Below are positions 9,101 to 16,422 of a stretch of 40,510 nucleotides of DNA, piece after piece; positions within the stretch are counted from its first letter, which is position 1, and each line of letters begins with the position of its first letter. The position numbers and the translations under genes are program-made. This DNA comes from Bacteroidetes bacterium HGW-Bacteroidetes-6 (GTDB lineage: Bacteria > Bacteroidota > Bacteroidia > Bacteroidales > DTU049), in NCBI GenBank assembly GCA_002842495.1, contig PHDB01000032.1:1-40510 (forward strand), written 5' to 3'. The notes under the pieces are model-generated. The model was given only the letters and a program-made list of their open reading frames with translations, was not told the DNA's origin and made no database searches.

Positions 9101-9362
9101 CATCTTCGCCAGTGTTGACAATTGAAGCAGCATTTCCTACACCAGATCCGATGTAGCCAGCGAAAGTTAGCCCCGGATTTGTTACAGTAATTGGGTTTGT
9201 TCCACCACCGCTGTGAGCTGTCCAGCCATTGTCAGTGAGTAGTGCACCCGTCGCATAATTGAAATTCTCCTCAAACAGGAGTTGTGCTTTTGCACCATTA
9301 TTCAAGCCTATGCTCCATAGCCCAGCCAGAAAAATAGTGACAATCCAAAGTTTTGTTTTCAT
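6159..9362 (-). CDS. Large secreted protein with Ig-like and lamin-tail domains and T9SS sorting signal
   Basis: The 1067-residue protein has a signal peptide (1-26, AKA-Q), then a beta-rich region (about 30-230) that resembles a concanavalin/LamG-like sandwich. A bacterial Ig-like (Big_5/SbsA-type) domain follows (about 242-348). Three related repeats lie at about 355-445, 452-542 and 717-810, each opening with AWAVDL-x-TV-x-V-x-F-x-EA. Two lamin-tail domains (LTD) at about 548-710 and 815-980 start with LVITEIMYN and LVITEVMYN. The end, about 985-1067, is a type A T9SS sorting domain (SISLYPNPAGNYLNIEG ... GLYYISI). It is therefore expected on the cell surface or outside the cell. LTDs often accompany exported nucleases or adhesins, but I see no catalytic domain. 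Function is unknown, probably adhesive or structural. Confidence 0.9.
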   Translation of the reverse strand: MKTKLWIVTIFLAGLWSIGLNNGAKAQLLFEENFNYATGALLTDNGWTAHSGGGTNPITVTNPGLTFAGYIGSGVGNAASIVNTGEDVNNTFTEQTTSTIYNAFMFSTEASNSAGYFMHYGQTTLGTSYFYRLYVNATGDGIGLGVGTTAPTSYVTITPGFTYLAVVKVDMVTKVAGLFVFSSFPTSEPAVADQEITETATYSNISRICLRQYNAAQRVVVDGIRIANTWAEAVAPTAPATPTAVFNPADAAIDVAVNTNITITFSEAVRNLDNSPITTPGSLITLKETNASGADIPFTATLDATNTIFTIDPTSDLNNSQLYYVEIAPVEDVDDNATTALNSTFTTIALGDVTPPVVVDAWAVDLNTVQVKFNEAMRDTSAEFINHYTGLAGIGSAVLNTTLDTVTLNLSTPLVFGMPDTVCIADVRDTSGNPMAFSQCIPVQYGILDVTPPTAISAWPVDLATVKVEFSEALDQTTAEALANYTGLAGIATATLNTTLDTVTLALSTHLISGVSDTLYIENVEDVANNPMASQQMFILLLDTSTTAPALVITEIMYNPAESGTDTTEFIEIYNNDVITVDLINYTLAYGASSFTFPVSTPIAPGEYVLVSSNAAKATPFYGISFIQGSTGGMGNSGATITLRTPSGITADSITYDDVAPWSPLADEGGYSLSLCDPNLDNNVGGNWSLGHNFFGTVNGHDVYADPGEGCTSATDTVAPIATHAWAEDFTTVKVRFNEAVETTSGENSANYTGLGALSNVVLNTNGDTATLTLSTPLVSGVSATLSVTGISDLSANTMSIVYNFPILLDTSTTVYNLVITEVMYNSPEAGIDSLEFIEIYNNDAVSVDLQNYTLMYGTSSYTFATSIVVNAGSYALIAPKATAATNFYGVSFIQGATGGISNSGTFVKLVSPSGLLVDSVSYLPTAPWNTAANGTGPSLTLCDPNSDNTDPLNWSVSTHFIGTIDGTTAVLADPGTACIITGISNVESGSISLYPNPAGNYLNIEGIANATTIEVFNNMGMLISNSNHNGNASMTLETTSMSNGLYYISIRMNDGSLITKPFVIVK

Positions 9363-9421
9363 ATTTTAGTGATTAGTTTGTTTTTTAGTAAGTTAATTAT
9401 TTCCCCCTCAATTATTCTTTG

Positions 9422-9465
9422 CAAAGTTACAGCGTTGTTATGAAAAGAACAAGAAGACAAAGTTA
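9422..9465 (-). promoter_or_regulatory. Two candidate -7 boxes for the lamin-tail protein gene
   Basis: On the minus strand TAACTTTG occurs twice, as CAAAGTTA at 9422-9429 and 9458-9465 on the plus strand. The nearer box has a TTG (CAA at 9450-9452) 20 bases upstream and leaves a leader of about 60 bases. Confidence 0.5.
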
Positions 9466-9560
9466 ATAAAAATCATGCATGTACACGGAAATGGGATTTG
9501 TTTCATTTATTTTTTGCAAATCAGACAGTTTTTCAGACTCTTGCATCTTGTCAGCAAATA

Positions 9561-9590
9561 TTGCTGTTTCTGAAAAAAATGGTATTTTTG
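9561..9590 (+). promoter_or_regulatory. Promoter of glyA
   Basis: TTG at 9561-9563, a 19-base spacer and TATTTTTG at 9583-9590 match the Bacteroidota housekeeping consensus exactly. The start codon follows 28 bases after the box. Confidence 0.7.
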
Positions 9591-9618
9591 ATACCTGAAT
9601 TAAAAAAATAACCGGAAT

Positions 9619-10899
9619 ATGAAACACGATACCCAGATTTTCGATCTTATCGAACAGGAAAAAAATCGTCAAATGCATGGAATTGAATTGATTGCCTCCG
9701 AAAACTTTGTTAGCGAAGAAGTTCTTAAGGCAATGGGTTCTGTTCTGACCAATAAATACGCCGAAGGTTACCCTGGTAAACGTTATTACGGTGGTTGTCA
9801 GATTGTTGATCAAACTGAGCAAATAGCAATAGACCGAGCTAAAGAACTTTTTGGTGCCGAATTTGCCAATGTTCAACCCCATAGTGGAGCACAAGCCAAT
9901 GCTGCTGTATTTTTTGCATGTCTGAAACCTGGCGATACTTTCATGGGCCTTGATCTTGCTCATGGTGGTCATCTTTCGCATGGATCTCCGGTAAATCTTT
10001 CAGGAATTTTGTATAATCCGGTTGCTTATCATGTAAGTCAGGAAACTGGAATGGTTGATTACGACGAAATGGAAAAACTAGCCAAAGAACATAAACCCAA
10101 ACTTATTGTTGCCGGTGCTTCGGCCTATAGCCGCGATTGGGATTATGCTCGTATGAGAAGCATTGCGGATAGTGTAGGAGCATTGCTGATGGCCGATATT
10201 GCTCATCCTGCAGGCCTAATTGCTGCTAAAGTACTCAACAATCCGATGCAGTATTGCCATATTGTAACAACAACAACTCATAAAACCCTGCGTGGACCAC
10301 GTGGAGGACTTATTCTTATTGGGAAAGATTTTGAAAACCCATGGGGTCTTACTACTCCAAAAGGCGCTGTTAAAATGATGTCGGATGTGATTAATTCGGC
10401 TGTTTTCCCCGGTCAGCAAGGCGGACCTCTTGAGCATGTGATTGCTGCCAAAGCTGTTGCTTTTGGAGAAGCGTTGCAGCCCGAGTATGTTGATTATATC
10501 AATCAGGTTCGTAAGAACGCAACTGCCATGGCGCAGGCTTTCATTGGTAAAGGCTACCATGTGGTTAGTAATGGAACCGATAATCATCTGATGCTTATAG
10601 ACTTGCGTGCAAAATTCCCAGAGCTTACGGGTAAAAAAGCCGAAAACACATTGGTGTTGGCTGATATAACCATCAATAAAAATATGGTACCATTCGATTC
10701 GCGTAGTCCATTTCTGGCTTCGGGAATTCGTGTTGGAACGCCTGCAATAACTACACGTGGATTGAAAGAAAACCACATGTCATTGATTGTGGATTTGATT
10801 GATGAAGTACTTGCCGATCCCGACAACGAAAATGTAATTACCTCTGTCCGTCGTCGAGTGAATGAACTGATGAAGGATTTTCCGCTCTTTGCGTGGTAG
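9619..10899 (+). CDS. glyA: Serine hydroxymethyltransferase
   Basis: This cytosolic PLP enzyme converts serine plus tetrahydrofolate to glycine plus 5,10-methylene-tetrahydrofolate and is the main source of one-carbon units. The 426 residues match the bacterial family length. Visible hallmarks are IELIASENF near residue 22, [13 protein letters not shown] (48-59), [11 protein letters not shown] (84-93), HLSHGSPVN (118-126), the PLP-contacting MADIAH (191-196, D193) and the lysine motif [14 protein letters not shown] with K222 as the Schiff-base residue. It has its own promoter. The polyphosphate operon starts 33 bases downstream on the same strand. Confidence 0.97.
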   Translation: MKHDTQIFDLIEQEKNRQMHGIELIASENFVSEEVLKAMGSVLTNKYAEGYPGKRYYGGCQIVDQTEQIAIDRAKELFGAEFANVQPHSGAQANAAVFFACLKPGDTFMGLDLAHGGHLSHGSPVNLSGILYNPVAYHVSQETGMVDYDEMEKLAKEHKPKLIVAGASAYSRDWDYARMRSIADSVGALLMADIAHPAGLIAAKVLNNPMQYCHIVTTTTHKTLRGPRGGLILIGKDFENPWGLTTPKGAVKMMSDVINSAVFPGQQGGPLEHVIAAKAVAFGEALQPEYVDYINQVRKNATAMAQAFIGKGYHVVSNGTDNHLMLIDLRAKFPELTGKKAENTLVLADITINKNMVPFDSRSPFLASGIRVGTPAITTRGLKENHMSLIVDLIDEVLADPDNENVITSVRRRVNELMKDFPLFAW

Positions 10900-10932
10900 A
10901 GTTGTAATTCATTTTCGTTTTTTGATTATTGA

Positions 10933-11448
10933 ATGCCTATGGGTAAAAAGATTTTATTGATTATGCGTCACGGTAAATCGTCGTGGCAAGTGGCAGGGGA
11001 GGATGATTTTGCCAGGCCATTGTTGCCTTTGGGTGTTAAACGTACAACAAAGATTGGTAAACAATTGCAGAAAGAAGGTGTATTGCCGGAGCTTATTGTG
11101 TCAAGCCCTGCCGAACGTGCGTTGAAAACAGCTTTTTGTTTGGCCGATGCCATTAAGCTCAGTCATAAAGCAGTTTCAACTAATGATGGTTTGTATTTTA
11201 AGACGGTAAACGATTATTTCGATGCCTTGTATTCAGCACCCGAAGATGTTTCCACTTTAATGATTGTAGGGCATAATCCAATGGTTACCGATTTTGCCAA
11301 TTTCTTCCTGTCGCAAAAAATCGACAACATGCCTACAAGTGGAGTGCTTGCACTCGAATCGGATGCCAAAGACTGGCCTTCGTTTGTTGTAGCTTTCCGA
11401 AGAGTTATTTTTCATCTTGTTCCCAAAAATATTGAGAATGAAAAATAA
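10933..11448 (+). CDS. sixA: SixA-family phosphohistidine phosphatase (histidine phosphatase superfamily)
   Basis: This small cytosolic phosphatase of 171 residues belongs to the branch-2-like SixA group that removes phosphate from phosphohistidine. The catalytic RHGKSSW motif (H13) opens the protein, PAERALKTA supplies the conserved arginine, and the second histidine lies in MIVGHNPMV. An alternative start two codons later (10939) is equally possible. Its 3' end overlaps the start of ppk by 11 bases, so the two are translationally linked. E. coli SixA acts on phosphotransferase and phosphorelay histidines. Here the partner could be the polyphosphate kinase phosphohistidine, which is inference from position only. 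Confidence 0.88.
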   Translation: MPMGKKILLIMRHGKSSWQVAGEDDFARPLLPLGVKRTTKIGKQLQKEGVLPELIVSSPAERALKTAFCLADAIKLSHKAVSTNDGLYFKTVNDYFDALYSAPEDVSTLMIVGHNPMVTDFANFFLSQKIDNMPTSGVLALESDAKDWPSFVVAFRRVIFHLVPKNIENEK

Positions 11449-13510
11449 TGTATTCATCAATCACGATTTGTATGTGAACCGCGAACTCAGCTGGCTCGAT
11501 TTCAACGATCGGGTACTGCAGGAAGCGGAATGTCGCGATAATCCTTTACTGGAAAGAATTAAATTCCTTGGTATTTTTTCTAACAATCAGGATGAATTCT
11601 TTCGCGTTAGAGTGGCTACACTGAAACGAATTGTGAAGTTCCGGAAAAAATCGGAATACGAATACAACCGCTATTATAGTCCGGAGAAAATTCTGGCTGA
11701 AATCACCCGACGGATTGTGAGTCAGCAAAAACGATTGTTGTTTATATACAAGCATATCACACGAGAACTGGCTACAGCCGGCATTCATATCATTAACGAG
11801 AAGGAAATCAAGCATCCCGAGCATCATGCTTTTATGTCGTCGTATTTTGACAACAAGCTACGCACATTTGTTTTTCCGATTATGATGAAAAACTTCAATC
11901 CCGAAACCATCTTGCGCGATAAGTCGATTTATCTTGGTGTCGAATTGAAACATGCCGGAAAAAACACAACACCTGAATACGCACTCATCGAGGTTCCGTC
12001 CGATCCCTTGACTCGTTTCGTCGTTTTACCGGAAATCAAAGGCAATAAATATGTGATGTTTATCGACGACATCATTCGTTACAATCTCAAGTCGATTTTC
12101 AGAAATTTCAATCACGATTTGAGTCGGGCTTTTACCATTAAATTTACCCGCGATGCAGAATTGGAGATAGATAACGATATATCGAAAAGCTTCATGGAAA
12201 TCATATCCGATAGTTTGAAGCAGCGAAAAACAGGAAATCCGGTTCGTTTTGTGATTGATAAAGATATGCCATCCGAAATGCTTAAGTACTTTAGTAAACG
12301 AATAGGCATTACACACGACGATACGGTGGTTTTTAGCGGACGATATCACAATTTTAAAGACCTGATGAGCTTTCCCGATCTGGGAAATTCGAGCTTGAAG
12401 TTCCCTCCGCAGCCAGCTGTGGCTCATGCCCGCCTCGATAAGGCCCGGAGTATTTTTGCTGAGGTGAAAAAGAAAGATGTGATGTTGAACTTCCCTTATC
12501 AGAGTTTCCGTTATGTTATCGATTTTCTTCGGGAAGCATCAATCGATCCGGCTGTGCGAAGTATCAAAATGACTATTTATCGAATCGGGAAAAATTCAAA
12601 TGTGATCAATGCGCTTATCAATGCAGCACGAAATGGTAAAAATGTAACCGTTTTCATGGAATTGCAGGCTCGTTTCGATGAAGAAAATAATATTTACTGG
12701 AGTACACGACTTCAGGAAGAAGGAGTGCGGGTAATTCACAGTATTCCAGGTTTAAAGGTGCATGCTAAGTTGATTTTGGTAAAACGAACCGAAGGACGAA
12801 AAGAGGAGTATTATACCAATATTGGAACAGGGAATTTTAATGAAGCTACGGCTTCGACCTATTGTGATGTAAGTATTATGACGGCCAATCAGCGAATAGG
12901 ACACGAAGTGGATATGGTTTTCGAAATGTTTGAAGCCAGTTACCGAAGTTTCGATTTTAGCTATCTGCATGTTTCTCCGCTTGGACTCAGGGATTTTACG
13001 GTGAAAATGCTCGATGAATTGATTGATGCAGCTTCGAAAGGGCAAGAAGCTTATGCTATCATCAAGCTTAATAATATTGTTGATGAAAATGTGGCCAATA
13101 AAATTTATCAGGCTGCACATGCGGGAGTGAAAATCGATGTAATTGCCCGGGGAATGTGTGTATTGCAACCACTGAAAGATAATTTGCGAATTCGTAGTAT
13201 TGTGGGACGATATCTGGAACACAGTCGTGTTATATATTATAAAGTTGGTAAGGTTGAACACATGTACATAACTTCAGCCGACTGGATGAAGAGGAACCTC
13301 GACCATCGGATAGAAATTCTATGTCCGGTTCTCGATAAAGATGCCCGGAAAGTGCTGAAAAGAATGCTCGATATTCAACTTGCCGACAATGTTAAGGCTC
13401 GTTTTGTTAATGGAAAAAGTAATAATGTATTTATTACCGATTCGAATCCATCGCTGCTTTCGCAAGATGAAACCTATCGGATGTTTGTCGAAAATGCACT
13501 GAAAGTATGA
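11438..13510 (+). CDS. ppk1: Polyphosphate kinase 1
   Basis: This enzyme reversibly polymerises the gamma phosphate of ATP into inorganic polyphosphate. The 690 residues are the normal length. The N-terminal domain has YVNRELSWLDFNDRVL (12-27) and FSNNQDEFFRVRV (47-59). The two phospholipase-D-like catalytic domains carry the autophosphorylated histidine in GLKVHAKL (H442) and the second essential histidine in RYLEHSR (H595), matching H435 and H592 of the E. coli enzyme. MTIYRIG and NIGTGNFNE are also conserved. The ATG at 11438 is preferred because it lies within the end of sixA and starts just before the conserved domain. The stop overlaps the ATG of the exopolyphosphatase gene (ATGA). Confidence 0.96.
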   Translation: MKNNVFINHDLYVNRELSWLDFNDRVLQEAECRDNPLLERIKFLGIFSNNQDEFFRVRVATLKRIVKFRKKSEYEYNRYYSPEKILAEITRRIVSQQKRLLFIYKHITRELATAGIHIINEKEIKHPEHHAFMSSYFDNKLRTFVFPIMMKNFNPETILRDKSIYLGVELKHAGKNTTPEYALIEVPSDPLTRFVVLPEIKGNKYVMFIDDIIRYNLKSIFRNFNHDLSRAFTIKFTRDAELEIDNDISKSFMEIISDSLKQRKTGNPVRFVIDKDMPSEMLKYFSKRIGITHDDTVVFSGRYHNFKDLMSFPDLGNSSLKFPPQPAVAHARLDKARSIFAEVKKKDVMLNFPYQSFRYVIDFLREASIDPAVRSIKMTIYRIGKNSNVINALINAARNGKNVTVFMELQARFDEENNIYWSTRLQEEGVRVIHSIPGLKVHAKLILVKRTEGRKEEYYTNIGTGNFNEATASTYCDVSIMTANQRIGHEVDMVFEMFEASYRSFDFSYLHVSPLGLRDFTVKMLDELIDAASKGQEAYAIIKLNNIVDENVANKIYQAAHAGVKIDVIARGMCVLQPLKDNLRIRSIVGRYLEHSRVIYYKVGKVEHMYITSADWMKRNLDHRIEILCPVLDKDARKVLKRMLDIQLADNVKARFVNGKSNNVFITDSNPSLLSQDETYRMFVENALKV

Positions 13511-14388
13511 GATATGCTGCCATCGACATTGGATCGAATGCTGTAAAACTCATGGTGGGAACAGTTGTTGATGGCTCGGTTTCACCGGTCGTGATAAAAG
13601 AATTGTATGTGCGCGTTCCTGTGCGTTTGGGTGCTGATGTTTTTCAAACCGGAATCATTCCTGAGACTACACAGCGAAAACTCCTTGATGGGATACGCGC
13701 ATTTAAGCTTATAATTCAGGTCTGGAATGTTGATGGAGTCATTGTTGCCGCAACATCGGCCATGCGCGATGCGGCAAATGGTTCCGAGGTTATTGCTGCT
13801 GTTGAAAACGAGAGTGGTCTGAATACACATATTATAAAAGGGAAAACTGAGGCTGCGTTGGTAACCGAGCTTTTTCGTAATTTGGGGAATCCCGGTATTC
13901 AGAAAATTATTGTTGATTTGGGCGGAGGAAGTACCGAGATCACATTGTTGCAACCCGATGGTAAATTGAAATCGAAGAGTTTCCAGATTGGAGCCGTTCG
14001 CAGCCTTATGCAGAAAGTGAAACCTGCCGAAGTGAAGAAAATGATGGTTTGGCTCGACAACAATGTTGATCATCAGAACCACTGTATAATGGCAACCGGA
14101 GGTAATATCAATGCGCTTCGGAGTCATTTTGGTCTGTCGGTACCAAACCATATTTTACTGGGCGAATTACAAAATGCTTACGATACCTTGTTGCCGATGT
14201 CGGTTGATGAGCGCATAGCTCAATTTATGATTAATCCGGATCGCGCGGATGTGATTGTGCCGGCGGCAGATATTTTTCTTCAAATCATGAAACATACCGG
14301 AGATGAGCGTATTCTTGCTCCCAAAGCAGGTTTGGCCGATGCGTTGATTTTAATGCAGTATCTTGGCAAAACACCTGAAGAAATGTGA
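13507..14388 (+). CDS. ppx: Ppx/GppA-family exopolyphosphatase
   Basis: This 293-residue enzyme of the actin/hsp70-like ASKHA fold hydrolyses terminal phosphates of polyphosphate or converts pppGpp to ppGpp. The first phosphate-binding loop is AAIDIGSNAVKLMVG (4-18) and the second is IVDLGGGSTEITLL (about 136-149); ATSAMRDAANG and MATGGNINAL are family features. It is the short form with only the two catalytic subdomains and no C-terminal HD domain, which is usual in this phylum. It overlaps ppk1 by 4 bases, so synthesis and breakdown of polyphosphate are coupled in one operon. Polyphosphate is the likelier substrate given that context. Confidence 0.9.
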   Translation: MRYAAIDIGSNAVKLMVGTVVDGSVSPVVIKELYVRVPVRLGADVFQTGIIPETTQRKLLDGIRAFKLIIQVWNVDGVIVAATSAMRDAANGSEVIAAVENESGLNTHIIKGKTEAALVTELFRNLGNPGIQKIIVDLGGGSTEITLLQPDGKLKSKSFQIGAVRSLMQKVKPAEVKKMMVWLDNNVDHQNHCIMATGGNINALRSHFGLSVPNHILLGELQNAYDTLLPMSVDERIAQFMINPDRADVIVPAADIFLQIMKHTGDERILAPKAGLADALILMQYLGKTPEEM

Positions 14389-14399
14389 TTGCCGAAGCG

Positions 14400-15128
14400 T
14401 TATAAAATACGTTTTATTACTTTCAGTTTGTGTGTGTATCTTTGAAACTCCTGATTAAAAATTCCTTCATGATCAATCGTGTCGATTCGGACACGTCCCG
14501 ATGAATGAATGATTTTTTCTGAATTGATGAGAATACCGGTATGAGTAATTTCGTCTTCATTGTTTCCAAAGAAAGCCAGATCGCCTGGAAGGGCATCTGC
14601 CAGAAACGATATCATCTCGCCTCCGAGTGCTTGTTGGTGTGCATCGCGCGGTATAGAAACCCCATTGAGCATACAGGAAAGTTGAACAAGACCTGAGCAA
14701 TCGATCCCAAAAGGCGAACGACCTCCCCATCGGTAAGGTGATCCCAGATACTGCATCGCTGTTTCAACTATAGAAAGACCTGATTCTGTGCGAACTACTT
14801 TCTGGAAATTCCCTGACACAATCGACTCTTTGCTAATTCGTGAGCCGGCTACCAGCTCCATTTCGCCCCAATCGGTTTTGATTCGTCCGATACGACTACA
14901 TAGAACTTTCTTGTTGCTATTTTCAAATTCAGTACTCTCAGAATATTTTGCAGAACCATCAATCCAACCTCTGTAATCGTAGTTTTCGCACTTGATTTCG
15001 AGCCATGTTCCATCCAGTGAAAAAATAGTGAATTCTTCGCCATAGAGTAATTCGTCAATCATTTCAGAACGATGAGTCGGTTCTTTTCGCAGAGGAATCA
15101 GTGTTTCAACTATTCTGTATTTTGTCAT
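14400..15128 (-). CDS. NlpC/P60-family cysteine peptidase with SH3-like domains
   Basis: This predicted cell-wall peptide endopeptidase has 242 residues. The N-terminal part (about 1-60, then 75-118) reads as bacterial SH3-like modules (TLIPLRKEPTHRSEMIDELLYGE, WLEIKCENYDYRGWID). The NlpC/P60 domain (about 119-242) has YRWGGRSPFGIDCSG with the catalytic C144, then HTGILI with H196 and IIHSSGRVRID with H208. The architecture matches YkfC-type gamma-D-glutamyl-diaminopimelate dipeptidyl peptidases used in murein recycling. I see no signal peptide, which fits a cytosolic recycling role. It is the last gene of a three-gene unit and overlaps the WbqC-like gene by 23 bases. Its end converges with ppx, 11 bases away. 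Confidence 0.9.
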   Translation of the reverse strand: MTKYRIVETLIPLRKEPTHRSEMIDELLYGEEFTIFSLDGTWLEIKCENYDYRGWIDGSAKYSESTEFENSNKKVLCSRIGRIKTDWGEMELVAGSRISKESIVSGNFQKVVRTESGLSIVETAMQYLGSPYRWGGRSPFGIDCSGLVQLSCMLNGVSIPRDAHQQALGGEMISFLADALPGDLAFFGNNEDEITHTGILINSEKIIHSSGRVRIDTIDHEGIFNQEFQRYTHKLKVIKRIL

Positions 15129-15756
15129 AATCGTTTTCTTTTTTTAAATGGAGTGAGGCTTCAGGACCCAGATTGAACAGGAGGTCGAAAACCGATAGAT
15201 TATTCCGGAATCCGAATCGTTCGGAGAATGGTTGATAATAGCTGTTTTTTAGTTGCCAGCTATCGCAGTACTTGAATTCGCTACGCAAATTAATCCCTTG
15301 TTCGAAATCCCGAACAAAATCTATTGCTTTTTCTATTTCTGTTTTTATGTTCAACCAATTGAGAATGAGTTTGTCGATTGCCGAATTTAAATCAATCAAA
15401 CGTTGGTGTTTTTTACCGAATTCGGCAAAAATGTAGTCGGCATAGTAAAGGAAAAACGGACTTTTGGAATATGCTGTGATAAGCGATTTGCGATGATAAT
15501 CGGTCCAACCATTGTAGTCTATCCCGATGTCACATGTTGGGGTGTTGTGTCCATGGGTTTTGTGAACGGGAACCACAAGCATTTGTGTGTGATTTGGACC
15601 GCCTATAAAATATCGGTTTCGCAGTGTTTGTTTTGGCCAGGTTTCATTAAAGTCGGTTATAGCCTTTGATGCAGAAATCAATTTTGCATAAAAAGCCGAA
15701 GGTGGAGCCAAAAGAGTTGGAATAAGAATCTGGGAATTGCTTTCTGTGGTATTCAT
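15106..15756 (-). CDS. WbqC-like family protein
   Basis: The 216-residue protein matches the WbqC-like family, named from an O-antigen locus but without an established enzymatic role. Recognisable features are LLAPPSAFYAKL near the start, NRYFIGGPN, LVVPVHK, DYNGWTDYHRKSLITAYSKSPFF (about 82-104), YYADYIF and LIDLNSAIDKLILNWLNI. This pattern of aromatic and basic residues is typical of the family. It lies 8 bases downstream of the DUF456 gene and overlaps the peptidase gene, so the three are probably one operon. In some Bacteroidota relatives this gene sits near signal peptidase genes; here it does not. Confidence 0.85.
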   Translation of the reverse strand: MNTTESNSQILIPTLLAPPSAFYAKLISASKAITDFNETWPKQTLRNRYFIGGPNHTQMLVVPVHKTHGHNTPTCDIGIDYNGWTDYHRKSLITAYSKSPFFLYYADYIFAEFGKKHQRLIDLNSAIDKLILNWLNIKTEIEKAIDFVRDFEQGINLRSEFKYCDSWQLKNSYYQPFSERFGFRNNLSVFDLLFNLGPEASLHLKKENDYDKIQNS

Positions 15757-15764
15757 GATTGGGA

Positions 15765-16271
15765 TTACACAATATGAGTAAAAAACTCGTATGCCATGTA
15801 AGCGCTGGCAATTAATTTTAATAGTGTTCCCAGTATGAACCCCAGAAATGTTCCAAAAGCAGCTTTGAATGCTTTGCCCGATCTCTTACCTGCAATGAGC
15901 TCGCCAATTAATGCCCCAATAAACGGACCTACGATAATGCCGAATGGGGCAAAGAAAATACCTACAATAAGACCAATCATACTTCCCCAAATTCCAGCTT
16001 TGGACGCACCGAACTTTTTTGCCCCGATAACAGGGATAACATAATCGAGAATAGTTACAACAACAGTAATTCCCGCCCAAATAAGCATGTAATTTGTTGT
16101 AAATGGTGGGTCGGTTTTGAGCTGAAGCAAAAGCAAACCGGCAAAGCTGAGTGGGGGACCAGGAATAATGGGGAGAAAACATCCCAATAAACCCACTCCG
16201 ATAAGCAACCCCCCGATAATTATCCAGATGAGGTCGGCCCATGCAATATCCATTAACACAACAGCTTCCAT
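15765..16271 (-). CDS. DUF456 family membrane protein
   Basis: This 168-residue integral membrane protein of unknown function has the DUF456 pattern of glycine-rich helices: IIIGGLLIGVGLLGCFLPIIPGPPLSFAGLL (about 16-46), then helices at about 60-82 and 93-120, with GPFIGALIGELIAGK and a final LGTLLKL helix. The repeated small-residue helices recall the glycine-zipper packing of the family. The ATG at 16271 sits behind a clear TATCTTTG box. It is the first gene of the minus-strand operon with the WbqC-like and NlpC/P60 genes. Confidence 0.88.
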   Translation of the reverse strand: MEAVVLMDIAWADLIWIIIGGLLIGVGLLGCFLPIIPGPPLSFAGLLLLQLKTDPPFTTNYMLIWAGITVVVTILDYVIPVIGAKKFGASKAGIWGSMIGLIVGIFFAPFGIIVGPFIGALIGELIAGKRSGKAFKAAFGTFLGFILGTLLKLIASAYMAYEFFTHIV

Positions 16272-16290
16272 TTCCTATTAAATTGGTGTA

Positions 16291-16298
16291 CAAAGATA
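16291..16298 (-). promoter_or_regulatory. -7 box of the DUF456 operon
   Basis: TATCTTTG on the minus strand (CAAAGATA on the plus strand) lies 19 bases before the ATG at 16271. Confidence 0.5.
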
Positions 16299-16388
16299 GA
16301 AAAAGAAGTTGAAAGATATTGATATTATTGTTACGGGAAGTTTATTGCATAATAACATGATATTAATTTTCACATGTTTATTTTTTAT

Positions 16389-16396
16389 TATCTTTG
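16389..16396 (+). promoter_or_regulatory. -7 box of the propeller protein gene
   Basis: TATCTTTG lies 26 bases before the ATG at 16423. The upstream sequence is very AT-rich, in contrast to the GC-rich coding region behind it. Confidence 0.45.
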
Positions 16397-16422
16397 TTTA
16401 CTTGTCGAAAAAATGTAAAATT

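Noticed and set aside
9463..9981. 172-codon minus-strand open frame across the glyA promoter
   Set aside because: Half of it lies antisense to glyA and the rest covers a good promoter; the translation has no recognisable features.
10216..10776. 186-codon open frame antisense to glyA
   Set aside because: It mirrors a strongly conserved gene, its product has no recognisable domain and is rich in residues typical of reverse reading, and it has no promoter or start context.
13582..14151. 189-codon open frame antisense to ppx
   Set aside because: It lies wholly within the exopolyphosphatase gene, and its translation shows no domain or signal.
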